The notes beneath the pieces are model-generated. The model worked only from the letters and a program-made list of their open reading frames with translations. It searched no databases and was not told the origin of the DNA. Of a stretch of 48,922 nucleotides of DNA, positions 17,427-26,057 are shown in pieces; the stretch's first letter is position 1; each line of letters starts with the position of its first letter. Both the position numbers and the translations under genes were made by a program. The stretch comes from Noviherbaspirillum malthae (lineage in GTDB: Bacteria > Pseudomonadota > Gammaproteobacteria > Burkholderiales > Burkholderiaceae_D): assembly GCF_015352985.1 (NCBI RefSeq), contig NZ_JACYXF010000048.1, positions 1 through 48,922 on the forward strand, read 5' to 3'.

Positions 17427-18379
17427 ATGGCATGGCAACTTGGTCAGGCCTACGGGCAAGATTTACGCGATCGCGTACTGCATGCCAAAGGCAGCATTCG
17501 AGAAGTGGCGGCGCGCTTTGGCGTCAGCAAGTCCTACGTGGCGCGAGCACGTTCGCGGCGAAGGCGCCTTGGAGAAGATACACCTGGAGTGCAGTGCAGC
17601 CACACGCCACCCAAACTGACTGGACTCGAACAAGCGCTGATCGACAAGGTTGAAGGCGTCAACGACCTAACCCTCAAGCAGCTCTGCGAGTGGCTCCAGA
17701 ACGAGCATGGGATGCGGGTTGGTGTCTCCACGCTCTGGAAGACGCTGGCCCGGCTGGGCGTGAGTCTTAAAAAAAGTCACTCCATGCATGCGAGCAAACG
17801 CGCCCGGACGTAGCGCAGGCCCGACAGGCATGGCAGGTACAACAACCTGAACTAGAAGTCGATCATCTGGTGTTCCTGGATGAAACCTGGGCCAGCACCA
17901 ATATGACTCCGACCCGCGGCCGTTCGCCGGTAGGCACGCGCTGTCTTGGCCACGCTCCTTATGGCCATTGGAAAACAACGACGGTGGTGTGCGCCTTGCG
18001 CTGCGACGGCTTGGTGGCGCCATGGGTCATTGACGGCCCTATCAATGGTCAGACCTTCCGCACCTGGGTCGAAGAGATCCTGGTGCCGGTGCTACACCCT
18101 GGTGACATCGTGGTGCTGGACAATTTGGGTTCGCATAAAGTCGCCGGTATTGAAGAGGCGATGACGGCGGCTGGGGCGCAATTGCTCTTCCTGCCGCCGT
18201 ATAGCCCAGACTTCAATCCGATAGAACAGGTCTTCTCCAAGATGAAAACCTATCTTCGAAAAGCGGCCAAACGTACTGTCGAGGAGCTATGGTCGGCCAT
18301 CGGAGAATTAATGGACGCCTTCGCTCCGGATGAGTGTGAGCGATATATCCGCCATGCCGGCTATGGCAAGTCAACGTGA
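17427..18379 (+). CDS. IS630-family transposase, two frames joined by -1 frameshift
   Basis: The first frame (17427-17813, 128 residues) has the N-terminal helix-turn-helix (GSIREVAARFGVSKSYVARA) and a second DNA-binding part. The second frame opens after 17770 and runs to 18379; it reads KKSLHACEQTRPDVAQA and then carries the DDE catalytic core: LVFLDETW (first Asp), VVLDNLGSHK (second Asp) and YSPDFNPIEQVFSKMK (Glu). Frame 1 reaches the run of seven A at 17769-17775, where a -1 slip joins the frames into a product of about 317 residues. This arrangement is known for many IS630 elements, so it is probably programmed rather than a mutation. Confidence 0.88.
17769..17776 (+). promoter_or_regulatory. 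probable -1 frameshift site of the IS630 transposase
   Basis: A run of seven A followed by G (AAAAAAAG) lies where the two transposase frames overlap. Reading CTT-AAA-AAA-AGT and slipping back one base gives AAA-AAG-TCA, which continues in the catalytic frame just after its upstream TAA (17768-17770). The product then reads LKKSLHA, as expected for the family. Confidence 0.7.
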
Positions 18380-18390
18380 AAATGCTCTAG

Positions 18391-18804
18391 CCTCAAAGCA
18401 GGCGGCTGTCGAACCGGGATGGCTAGCCATGCACGTCAATCACAGGCTGGAGAAGTTGGCGCTTGTCAGAACGGTGTTGATTCGAGTGATGCAAATTCTC
18501 AATCCAGCAAATCGAGCATCTGCTGCATCTCGTGCATGCCGGTATGCCGGCGGGTATTCATTCTTGACCTTACGGCCCGCTCGGCTACCCGGGCAGGCCT
18601 TTTTTAATGAAGCTTTTCGCATCCGCTCCGGAAGCAAGTGACCAGCGCACGCCTGCCATATACGTTCGCCGGATTGTCATCCCACTTAATGCCAAGTCTC
18701 CATGGACTGCAATACCTTGCAGTTCATGAAGATTTTCGCTCTTCATAGGAGTCAGCGACAGACATGCGCAAGGCGGTTGCTTGCGGAAGCGCTTAAGCCC
18801 GGTA
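18391..18804. other. gene-free stretch after the IS630 element
   Basis: I see no coding region with a plausible start and composition here, and no clear regulatory element. Confidence 0.4.
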
Positions 18805-18966
18805 TTAAATAGTTGCAGCGATAGCGCGAACCTTGTTGATATCGGCTGCGCTCGGGTTCCCATGACGCACTGCCTTGGCCATGACGATGGCTGTGTTCAG
18901 AGCGTCGATCAAAGTGCCGAACAGGGTAACGGAACGATTTGCTGCGTTGAGTGCGAGAGTGGCCAT
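18805..18966 (-). CDS. small hypothetical protein, 53 residues
   Basis: The protein reads MATLALNAANRSVTLFGTLI and continues to a C-terminal NKVRAIAATI. It is hydrophobic in the first half and may form one amphipathic or membrane-associated helix. A purine-rich GAAAGGAAAAGG site lies before the ATG, which decides the start; the frame is open further upstream to 19116 but without a site. I do not recognise the family. It stands alone, between the IS630 element and the esterase gene. Confidence 0.5.
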   Translation of the reverse strand: MATLALNAANRSVTLFGTLIDALNTAIVMAKAVRHGNPSAADINKVRAIAATI

Positions 18967-19118
18967 GGCCTTTTCCTTTCGTGATGTCTTTGTGGCTTGT
19001 CGCCGATGAAGACAATATAGGCCCCTCCAAAGAACATTCCCAATTTCAAGTTGTGATGTAAAGATATAAGGTCTATGAATACAGGAAGGAGCAAAGCAGC
19101 CCGGCCTAAATGGCATGG

Positions 19119-19145
19119 AAGAAATGACAAAGGCCCGAACGGGCC
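19119..19145 (-). terminator. terminator of the lipoprotein esterase gene
   Basis: On the minus strand GGCCCG-TT-CGGGCC (19145-19132) forms a 6-bp GC-only stem followed by TTTGTCATTTC. It starts about 43 bases after the esterase stop codon. Confidence 0.65.
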
Positions 19146-19188
19146 CATGTCGCGGATGCTTTTCTACAACGCTGACTTGCTTGAATGC

Positions 19189-20508
19189 TTACTTGACCGC
19201 TTCGAATATCGTACGGGCTGCCGCATGGCAGAACGGCGGCTCATACGTCCCGTGATAGTTGCCGTAGTAATTCGCAAAGGCTGCGCTGGTCGGATCGGTA
19301 GGAGCGCGGCCTCCGACGCCGAACGCGGCCTGCACCTGGGGATCGACATCCACCGACGTCACATTGCTCAGACCGCGGCTTGAGAAGTCGGCCTGCGCCA
19401 CGTCGCGATGCACGGCGGGCGGCACGGTCGGGTCGCCTGCGCCGCCGCAGAGCAGCGTGCGCGCCCTGGGATTCCAGCCGAGCAGGTCGTTTTTCTTCGC
19501 CGCCAGGAACAAGGCATTGTTCGGATCGGTTCGTGAATCGTTGATGAAGGCCGGTTGGAATACCGCGTCGCGTGCCTGGTTGGGCGTGACGTTGGGGCCG
19601 CCGGGTAGTGCGCCGGTCGTCACCAGAGTGGTGTAGTTCAGCGTCGGATTCGGCAGCAGGGTTTCGATATAGCTCGCATACGGCGCCTTGAAGGCCTGCC
19701 CGGGGTTGCTGTAGATATTGCCATAGACCTTCTGCCATGCCGTCACCAGGTAAGGCACGAAGAACTGGTAGCCGGCGATCGCATCGGTCAGCTTGAATGA
19801 GCCGGAGAGGTTGTAGGGTCCTGCCAGGTGCGCCGCGCCGGCCACGTTGATCTCGCCGGCATAGTCGCGCTCGATTGCGCGCTGCGCGGCGGCCGAGGAG
19901 TGTCCGCCCTGGGAATACCCCGTCAGCATGACCTTGCCCGACAGATTGACATTGCGCCCCGCAGCAGCCCTGCGAGCGGCGCGAATCGAGTCGATGACGC
20001 TGGTGGCTTCGGAATCGGCGTGCAGATAGGGGTGATAGGAATAGCTGGATTTGGCGAAGCCCAGGTAGTCCGTCGCCACCACGGCGTAGCCCTGGGCGGC
20101 GTACATCGCCGCCAGCAGGAAGGTTTCGCCGTCGGAGGGATTGGCCAGGGTGCGCGGTTTCTGCACGTCGGTGCCCTTGGCATAGGCGACCAGCGGCAGG
20201 TTGGTGCTCGGGCAGCTTCCGGCCGGCACCAGCATGACGCCCGAGGCATTGGTCTTCTCGGAATTGACGCCGACGGTGGAATAGTTCAGCGACAGGACCT
20301 GCACGTCGCATCTTGCCCGGCCGGAGATGGCCTGCAAGCCGCTGGCGGCCGTACCCGAATCGATCTGCGCCGCGGTCAGTGTCGTCAGGAGCTGCGGGTT
20401 TTCGAGCAGATTGCCGCGGTCGTCGCCGTCATCGCTGCCGCCGCAGGCGGCAAGAAGAAGCGCGCTGAGCACCGCCAGGCTGGTTGTCCGCTTCATTGGA
20501 ATGTTCAT
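19189..20508 (-). CDS. lipoprotein alpha/beta-hydrolase of the secretory lipase type
   Basis: The protein has 439 residues. The start MNIPMKRTTSLAVLSALLLAAC shows a lipoprotein signal with the lipobox LAAC (Cys22), followed by a GGSDDGDD spacer, so it is anchored in the envelope. The hydrolase domain has the nucleophile elbow GYSQGG (Ser199), a likely acid in LLCGGAGDPTVPP and a His in the C-terminal YHGTYEPPFCH region. The pattern resembles the LIP (secretory lipase) family, and the substrate is probably an ester or lipid. GGAGAC stands before the ATG at 20508; the frame extends upstream to 20679 without signal-peptide character. It is monocistronic with its own terminator. Confidence 0.82.
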   Translation of the reverse strand: MNIPMKRTTSLAVLSALLLAACGGSDDGDDRGNLLENPQLLTTLTAAQIDSGTAASGLQAISGRARCDVQVLSLNYSTVGVNSEKTNASGVMLVPAGSCPSTNLPLVAYAKGTDVQKPRTLANPSDGETFLLAAMYAAQGYAVVATDYLGFAKSSYSYHPYLHADSEATSVIDSIRAARRAAAGRNVNLSGKVMLTGYSQGGHSSAAAQRAIERDYAGEINVAGAAHLAGPYNLSGSFKLTDAIAGYQFFVPYLVTAWQKVYGNIYSNPGQAFKAPYASYIETLLPNPTLNYTTLVTTGALPGGPNVTPNQARDAVFQPAFINDSRTDPNNALFLAAKKNDLLGWNPRARTLLCGGAGDPTVPPAVHRDVAQADFSSRGLSNVTSVDVDPQVQAAFGVGGRAPTDPTSAAFANYYGNYHGTYEPPFCHAAARTIFEAVK

Positions 20509-21045
20509 TGGTTTGTCTCCGTCTGTATTGTCAGTATTGTCAGTATCAATGGATCCGGCACATCCCTGCACCGGCCGAGCACCGCTGCCGCAACCTTCCA
20601 AGCGCAGATCTTGCATTTCCATCCAGAGCAGCTTTTTTCTATTCAGAAATGCTTGTGCCAATCTGCAAAAGTATTGCAACAGTCGGAAAACTGCCTTTTG
20701 CTTTTCCCCAATCGTTTGCCACTCCGGAATTCAAAAATGTTCATTTGTTTTCATATTAACCTCATTTTTTTCTAAAACGAAACCAAACGAAACAAAACTG
20801 CTAGATTTATTTGTTTTTTATCCGTTCCTCCTGTTTTCGCAGGTAAAAGGTGGCGTGAAACCGCCGCCTCGCCAAAAAGCCGCTCGATCCAGCGTCCGGA
20901 AGGAGCCGGTCAACCCGCAAAATCCGGCTAAGCATCTGCGGAAACCTTCGTTTCCAATTCGGCCAGCCTTCAATAGAGTTTCATCCTGCCAAGGCCGTCA
21001 AGGCCGCCAACGCTGAATACCGCGCCAACACTTAAGGAAATCGAC
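20509..21045. promoter_or_regulatory. divergent promoter region of the esterase and metY, with a metY leader hairpin
   Basis: This region is AT-rich from 20620 to 20820, as expected for promoters, with runs such as CATATTAACC. A direct repeat TATTGTCAG-TATTGTCAG lies near 20526-20545. The metY side has a 7-bp stem GGTGGCG (20849-20855) / CGCCGCC (20862-20868) with a TGAAAC loop, possibly part of a leader structure; I could not match it to any known SAM-class or cobalamin riboswitch. AAGGA stands at about 21034. Confidence 0.45.
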
Positions 21046-22317
21046 ATGAAACTTGAAACCATCTCGGTCCATGGCGGCTATTCGCCCGATCCGACGACAA
21101 AGGCGGCCGCCGTTCCGATCTACCAAACCGTGTCCTATGCTTTCGACGACACCCAGCATGGCGCCGACCTGTTCGACCTGAAGGTGCAGGGGAACATCTA
21201 TACCCGCATCATGAACCCGACGCAGGACGTGCTGGAAAAGCGCGTCGCCGCGCTCGAAGGCGGCGTCGGCGCGCTGGCGCTGGCCTTGGGGCAGGCGGCC
21301 ATCACCTATGCCATCCTGACCATCGCCGAAGCCGGCGACAACATCGTGTCCGCAGCCACCTTGTACGGCGGCACCTACAATCTCTTTGCGCATACCCTGC
21401 CCCAGTTCGGCATCGCGACCCGGTTCGCCGATTACCGCGAACCGGCTTCCTTCGAAAGCCTGATCGATGGCAAGACCAAGGCAGTCTACGTCGAATCAAT
21501 CGGCAACCCGCTCGGCAACATCACCGACCTGGAAAAGATCGCCGAGATCGCCCACCGCCATGGGGTGCCGCTCATCGTCGACAACACCGTCGCCACGCCC
21601 TACCTGCTGCGCCCCTTCGAGCATGGCGCCGACATCGTCATTCACTCGCTGACCAAGTATCTCGGCGGCCACGGCAATTCGATCGGCGGTGCCATCGTCG
21701 ATTCCGGCAAGTTCCCATGGGCGCAGCACAAGGAACGCTTCCGCCGCCTCAACGAGCCCGACGTGTCCTATCACGGCGTGGTCTACACCGAGGCGCTCGG
21801 TCCTGCCGCCTACATCGGACGTGCCCGCGTCGTTCCCCTGCGCAATACCGGCGCAGCCATCTCGCCGTTCAACGCCTTCCTCATCCTGCAGGGCATCGAG
21901 ACGCTGGCCTTGCGCATGGAGCGCATTACCGACAACACGCTGGAAATCGCGCGCTTCCTTGAACGCCATCCGAAGGTGAAGTGGGTGAACTACGCCGGCC
22001 TGCCGGAGCACCGCGACCACGCGCTCACCACCAAGTATCTCGGCGGCCGGCCTTCCGGCGTGCTGACCTTCGGCGTCGAGGGCGGCCGCGAAGGCGGAGC
22101 GCGCTTCCAGGATGCATTGAAGCTCTTCACCCGCCTGGTCAATATCGGCGATGCCAAGTCCCTCGCCTGCCACCCGGCCTCGACCACGCACCGCCAGCTC
22201 AACGAGGAAGAACTGGCCAAGGCCGGCGTGACCGAAGACACGGTCAGGCTGTCGATCGGCATCGAACATGTCGACGACCTGGTCGCAGACCTCAACCAGG
22301 CGCTGGACGCGGCATGA
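21046..22317 (+). CDS. metY: O-acetylhomoserine sulfhydrylase
   Basis: The protein has 423 residues. This PLP enzyme makes homocysteine from O-acetylhomoserine and sulfide in methionine synthesis. The long form of the Cys/Met metabolism PLP family is clear: MKLETISVHGGYSPDPTTKAAAVPIYQT at the start, YTRIMNPTQDVLEKRVAALEGG, VDNTVATPYLLRP (the Asp that binds the PLP ring nitrogen), and HSLTKYLGGHG with the PLP lysine at 204. AAGGA precedes the ATG. It is followed after 31 bases by a ThDP-enzyme gene in the same direction. Confidence 0.95.
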   Translation: MKLETISVHGGYSPDPTTKAAAVPIYQTVSYAFDDTQHGADLFDLKVQGNIYTRIMNPTQDVLEKRVAALEGGVGALALALGQAAITYAILTIAEAGDNIVSAATLYGGTYNLFAHTLPQFGIATRFADYREPASFESLIDGKTKAVYVESIGNPLGNITDLEKIAEIAHRHGVPLIVDNTVATPYLLRPFEHGADIVIHSLTKYLGGHGNSIGGAIVDSGKFPWAQHKERFRRLNEPDVSYHGVVYTEALGPAAYIGRARVVPLRNTGAAISPFNAFLILQGIETLALRMERITDNTLEIARFLERHPKVKWVNYAGLPEHRDHALTTKYLGGRPSGVLTFGVEGGREGGARFQDALKLFTRLVNIGDAKSLACHPASTTHRQLNEEELAKAGVTEDTVRLSIGIEHVDDLVADLNQALDAA

Positions 22318-22348
22318 CGGCACAACATTCGAACATGGCCTGCGAAAC

Positions 22349-24016
22349 ATGACGCAGCAGCACACCCTGCGCGGCGCGGATGTCGTCGCCCGCACGCTGG
22401 AACGCCTCGGCGTCGACAGGATCTTCTCGCTGTCCGGCAACCACATCATGTCGCTCTTCGATGCCTTGCTGGAGACGGGCATCGAGATCATCCATGTGCG
22501 GCATGAAGCGGCCTGCGTGCACATGGCCGATGCCTACGCAAGACTCACCGGCAAGCCGGGCATTGCGCTCGTGACCGGTGGACAGGCCCATGTCAATGCA
22601 TGCGCCGCGCTGGTCACGGCGTCGGCTTCGGCGGCGCCGGTGGTGCTGCTGTCGGGCCATGCCGCGCTGTCCGAATCCGGACGCGGCGCCTTCCAGGAAC
22701 TGGCCCAGGCGCGTATTGCCGAACCGCTGACCAAGCTGTCATGGACTGCGGAATCCGCCGCACGTCTCGGCCACGATCTTGCCCGGGCACTGCGGGTCGC
22801 ACGCGAAGGCCGGCCCGGCCCCGTGCATCTCAGCCTGCCGGTCGATTTGCTGGAGCAGCGGCTTGCGGCGGATGACATCGAAAATCACCTGCCGGCGCAA
22901 GACGGCGCATTGCCCGAAGCTTCGGTCCTGTCACCCGCCGCCTGTGCAAACATCCTTGAACAACTCAATTCGGCCCGCAAACCGCTCATCCTGCATGGCC
23001 CGCAGTTGTGCGGCCACCGCTTCCGCGACAGGCTCCGCCAACTCGAAGCCAGGCTCCGGGTTGCCGTCATCGGCATGGAAAGCCCGCGCGGCATCCGCGA
23101 TCCGTCGCTGGGCGCCTTTGCCGAGATACTGGGCGAGGCCGACTTCCTGCTGCTGCTCGACAAGGATCTGGATTTCACGCTCGGCTTCGGCGCAGCTCCT
23201 GCGCTGCGCGCCGATTGCCGCCTGGTCGCCATCAGTCCGGAAGGTTCGGGCGAACGCGGCATGAACAGCACCCGCATCGCCACGCATCATGCAGCGGATG
23301 CGGTCGGCGCATTGGAGTCGCTGGAAACCGCGGCGCGACAGGCCTTGCCGTCACGGCCCGAGGCGGAGGAGTGGCTGGCCAGGGCAAGAGCTGCCCTGCA
23401 GCACCGTCCTCCGGAATGGAGCGCGGGCGCGGAACGGCATCGGGCGCTCAACGCAGAGAATGTGTATCCCGTCGATCTCTGCGATGCCGCGGCGCGCGCC
23501 TTTGCGCAGCATCCGTCTGCGACGCTGGTTTCTGACGGCGGAGAATTCGGGCAATGGGCGCAGGCGATCATCAAGCCGCAAAGACGGCTGATCAACGGCC
23601 CGTCGGGCACCATCGGCGCAGCAGTTCCGTATGCAGTGGCAGCAAAGCTTGCCGACCACGATGCGCCCGTCTTCGTCCTGACCGGCGACGGCAGCTTCGG
23701 CTTTCACCTGGCCGAGATCGACACCGCGCTCCGCCATCACCTGCCCATCGTGATCATCATCGGCAACGATGCCAGATGGAATGCGGAGCACCAGATACAG
23801 CTTCGCAGCTACGGGCCGTCACGCACCCATGCCTGCGCGCTTCTGCCCTCGCGTTACGACTTGGTCGTGGAAGCGCTGGGTGGGCACGGCGAGCTGGTCA
23901 CTCGCGCAGACCAGCTCGATGCGGCGATTGCACGCGCCGTCGCCAGCGGCAAGCCGGCCTGCGTGAATGTTTTCATCGAATCCGTGCCGGCACCGGTGAT
24001 ACGTCTTTCCGAGTGA
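22349..24016 (+). CDS. thiamine-diphosphate-dependent enzyme, acetolactate synthase-like
   Basis: The protein has 555 residues and the three-domain layout of the acetolactate synthase / benzoylformate decarboxylase family. The N-terminal pyrimidine-binding domain carries the catalytic Glu (E53 in VRHEAACVHMADAYARLTG); the C-terminal domain has the ThDP motif GDGSFGF starting at 446 and NDARWNAE. The middle domain shows no clear FAD-binding features I could confirm. It could be an oxo-acid decarboxylase or an acetolactate-synthase-like protein; the substrate is open. The ATG at 22349 gives the family start, while the frame extends upstream into metY. The 31-base gap suggests an operon with metY. 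Confidence 0.83.
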   Translation: MTQQHTLRGADVVARTLERLGVDRIFSLSGNHIMSLFDALLETGIEIIHVRHEAACVHMADAYARLTGKPGIALVTGGQAHVNACAALVTASASAAPVVLLSGHAALSESGRGAFQELAQARIAEPLTKLSWTAESAARLGHDLARALRVAREGRPGPVHLSLPVDLLEQRLAADDIENHLPAQDGALPEASVLSPAACANILEQLNSARKPLILHGPQLCGHRFRDRLRQLEARLRVAVIGMESPRGIRDPSLGAFAEILGEADFLLLLDKDLDFTLGFGAAPALRADCRLVAISPEGSGERGMNSTRIATHHAADAVGALESLETAARQALPSRPEAEEWLARARAALQHRPPEWSAGAERHRALNAENVYPVDLCDAAARAFAQHPSATLVSDGGEFGQWAQAIIKPQRRLINGPSGTIGAAVPYAVAAKLADHDAPVFVLTGDGSFGFHLAEIDTALRHHLPIVIIIGNDARWNAEHQIQLRSYGPSRTHACALLPSRYDLVVEALGGHGELVTRADQLDAAIARAVASGKPACVNVFIESVPAPVIRLSE

Positions 24017-24074
24017 CGTGCATGGCACATCCTGCCCATGCAGCGCTTTCTTCAACGGCATCTGGCAGACCAAT

Positions 24075-24278
24075 TCAACGCATGCGTTCCTGTGAATCAA
24101 GCCACGCAAGATAGTGATCGTAGCTTGCGAAGTAAAGCAGGTCTGCCGAGTCCTGCTCGCCGGCAAGAGTGTCCGGTTGAAGCCGCCGTTCGATCGGGCC
24201 GGTAACCCCGGCGCGGCGCGCGGCTTCCGCAAGCTCGATGCCAAGGATGCGGCGCATTCTGTCGCGTTCGGCGCTCAT
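24075..24278 (-). CDS. small hypothetical protein, 67 residues
   Basis: The protein begins MSAERDRMRRILGIELAEAA and ends ASYDHYLAWLDSQERMR. It is soluble, charged and helical with no signal peptide. Its ATG overlaps the TGA of the 48-residue gene upstream (ATGA), a sign of translational coupling and a real two-gene unit. I do not recognise the family. It converges on the ThDP-enzyme gene. Confidence 0.6.
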   Translation of the reverse strand: MSAERDRMRRILGIELAEAARRAGVTGPIERRLQPDTLAGEQDSADLLYFASYDHYLAWLDSQERMR

Positions 24279-24421
24279 GTCAGCATCCTCCGGCGCTCCA
24301 CCCAGAAGTCGAGAATCCAGGCAGGCTCGTTCCGTACCGGATTGTGCTTTTCTCGCTCAAGCATCAGCCGCTGCATCTCGCGGCGTTCATCGCGCAGGGT
24401 GATTCTCTTTGCATGAGGCAT
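24275..24421 (-). CDS. small hypothetical protein, 48 residues
   Basis: Read from the minus strand, the gene starts MPHAKRITLRDERREMQRLM and ends WVERRRMLT. A full GAAGGAGA ribosome-binding site stands five bases before the ATG, and the stop overlaps the next start (ATGA). The product is very basic and helical (many R, E and K), so it could bind nucleic acid or a partner protein. With the 67-residue gene it forms a tiny bicistronic operon of unknown role. Confidence 0.6.
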   Translation of the reverse strand: MPHAKRITLRDERREMQRLMLEREKHNPVRNEPAWILDFWVERRRMLT

Positions 24422-24944
24422 TGCAATCTCCTTCGAGATGGCAGAACAAACTGGAGCAGCCGCGCATCGGCAGCGTGCCGGACAATGTTTGGTACCTTGT
24501 ATAAAGTGAGTGTGCCGGGAGAGAGGCCGGTTCCTCGTCAGGCAGGGATGTCTCCGATCGAGTCGCGGCAGCGAACCGGCCGGAACATCATAATCTGCTT
24601 GTTCTCGAGATGGTTCTTGACGTCATTCGTTGCGCCACGGTGCGGACGTCCCGCGGAAGACGCAACCGGCGCTTAATAAATTTTGCACGTGATCAAGGCA
24701 CTGCATCATAAGGAGTTGTGAAGTTGTGGTGCCATGACGCAAAAACCCGCAAGCGGAGTGCACCTTCCGCATCCACGGCAAGTCGACATGCATCAAACCC
24801 AGGCTTCGGATTTGCCTCAAGCTAGAGCCTGATGCACTGTGCAACGGTTGGCACAAGCCGGAGAGTCCTTGGCACGCAAGGACCGCAGCTTCGGCCCAAG
24901 CGGATGACCGGCGTTCTTTCCCATCGATAACAAGGAGACAAGCC
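24422..24944. other. gene-free stretch before the phasin-like gene
   Basis: No credible gene is seen. It must contain the promoter of the minus-strand small operon and that of the phasin-like gene; AAGGAGACAAGCC directly precedes the latter's ATG. Confidence 0.4.
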
Positions 24945-25217
24945 ATGATCGACCAAACCCAGCTGGAATTTGCCAAGAACGTATGGGAGCAATCCAGGGC
25001 CGCAGTGTTGCAGGCCCATCAGGCCTAGGACATGGTGATGCGGTCCCAGAAGACGATGATGGACTCGATGCGCAATGCGGGTGCGCCCTACGCCCTTGCA
25101 GCCGACCAGTTCGACAAGCTGATGGAGTTTCATTCGGGTCAGTACAACGCCGCACTGGAGTACATGGACAAGATGTCGGCAGAATATCAGCGGCTCCTGG
25201 CCCAGAGTAAAACGTGA
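24945..25217 (+). pseudogene. phasin-like gene interrupted by an in-frame amber codon
   Basis: From the ATG at 24945, with a strong AAGGAG site, the frame reads MIDQTQLEFAKNVWEQSRAA and stops at TAG (25026-25028, codon 28). The same frame continues unbroken to TGA at 25217 and reads DMVMRSQKTMMDSMRNAGAP ... GQYNAALEYMDKMSAEYQRL. Without the stop it would be a 90-residue, helical, soluble protein of phasin/granule-associated character. One base change explains the break, so this is a recent nonsense mutation, a suppressed stop or a sequencing error. The second half has internal Met codons that could allow restart. The adjacent hydrolase and PHB-depolymerase-type genes fit a storage-polymer context. 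The family label is tentative. Confidence 0.65.
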
Positions 25218-25259
25218 AGGCATGAAGCGCCAAGTCTGGCCGCAAGCGCGGGAGCTTTG

Positions 25260-26057
25260 ATGAATCATCCCACCCCCTTTGTGCGCGAAGGCGGCGCCGG
25301 TCCCAGGATTGTCTGCATTCACTCGAATGCCAGCACTTCCTCGCAGTGGCGCGGCCTGATCGACCTGCTGTCTGTGAATTATCATGTCGTCGCGCCGGAC
25401 TCCTACGGGTCGGGCAAGACCCCGGACTGGCATTCCGACCGGATCATTTCGCTGAGCGACGAAGTTGCGCTGATCGAGCCCTTGCTCACTGATGACAATG
25501 GCCCTGTCGTGCTGGTTGGGCACTCCTACGGCGCGGCCGTGGCCGTGATCGCTGCGCTCGCTCACCCCGAGCGGGTACGTGCGCTGGCGCTGTACGAGCC
25601 GACGCTGTTTTCCCTGGTGGATGCGGAAGGCCCGCCGCCGAACGACGCGGACGGAATCCGCAATACGGTGCGGCAGGGAAGCATTGCGCTCGACAACGGC
25701 GACCTGGATGCGGCCGCGGAAGGATTCATCGATTACTGGATGGGAGCCGGAAGCTGGGCAGGCATGCCGGAATCCCGCAGGCCGCCCATCGCCGCATCGG
25801 TGAAGAACATGCGCCGCTGGGCGCGTGCGCTCATGACCGAACCCACGCCGCTGGCGGAATTTCGCCGGCTCGACATGCCGGTGCTGTACATGGTCGGCGG
25901 CAGATCGACCGCGTCGGCGCACGGCGTGGCCCGTGTCCTGCTGCCTGCGCTTCTTAAGGCGCGCCTTCTAACCTTCGACAAGCTCGGCCACATGGGTCCC
26001 ATCACCCACCCTGACGTGGTCAATGCGGCGATTGAGCAGTTTCTCAAGGAGATCTGA
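25260..26057 (+). CDS. alpha/beta-hydrolase
   Basis: The protein has 265 residues with no signal peptide, so it is cytoplasmic. The oxyanion region is IVCIHSNASTSSQW, the nucleophile elbow VGHSYGAA gives Ser89, and KLGHMGPITHPD supplies the catalytic His. The usual acid position after VLYMVGG is not an obvious Asp, so the acid may sit elsewhere. GGGAG lies before the ATG, which is preceded by an in-frame TTG that would add one residue. It follows the broken phasin-like gene by 42 bases and may share its transcript. The substrate is unknown. Confidence 0.82.
   Translation: MNHPTPFVREGGAGPRIVCIHSNASTSSQWRGLIDLLSVNYHVVAPDSYGSGKTPDWHSDRIISLSDEVALIEPLLTDDNGPVVLVGHSYGAAVAVIAALAHPERVRALALYEPTLFSLVDAEGPPPNDADGIRNTVRQGSIALDNGDLDAAAEGFIDYWMGAGSWAGMPESRRPPIAASVKNMRRWARALMTEPTPLAEFRRLDMPVLYMVGGRSTASAHGVARVLLPALLKARLLTFDKLGHMGPITHPDVVNAAIEQFLKEI

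Larger units (their letters stand above)
17333..18387 (+). mobile_element. IS630-family insertion sequence
   Basis: This 1055-bp element begins GAGCATTTTCGCGCTGACC, and its other end, read inverted, is GAGCATTTTCACGTTGACT, giving terminal repeats of about 22 bases with few mismatches. TA stands directly outside both ends (17331-17332, 18388-18389). It carries one transposase split over two frames. The left TA is shared with the MITE, so the IS inserted exactly at the MITE border or the two were set side by side. Confidence 0.9.

Noticed and set aside
20821..21045. Known SAM, SAH or cobalamin riboswitch ahead of metY
   Set aside because: The conserved core sequences of those classes were not found by eye; only a simple hairpin is certain.
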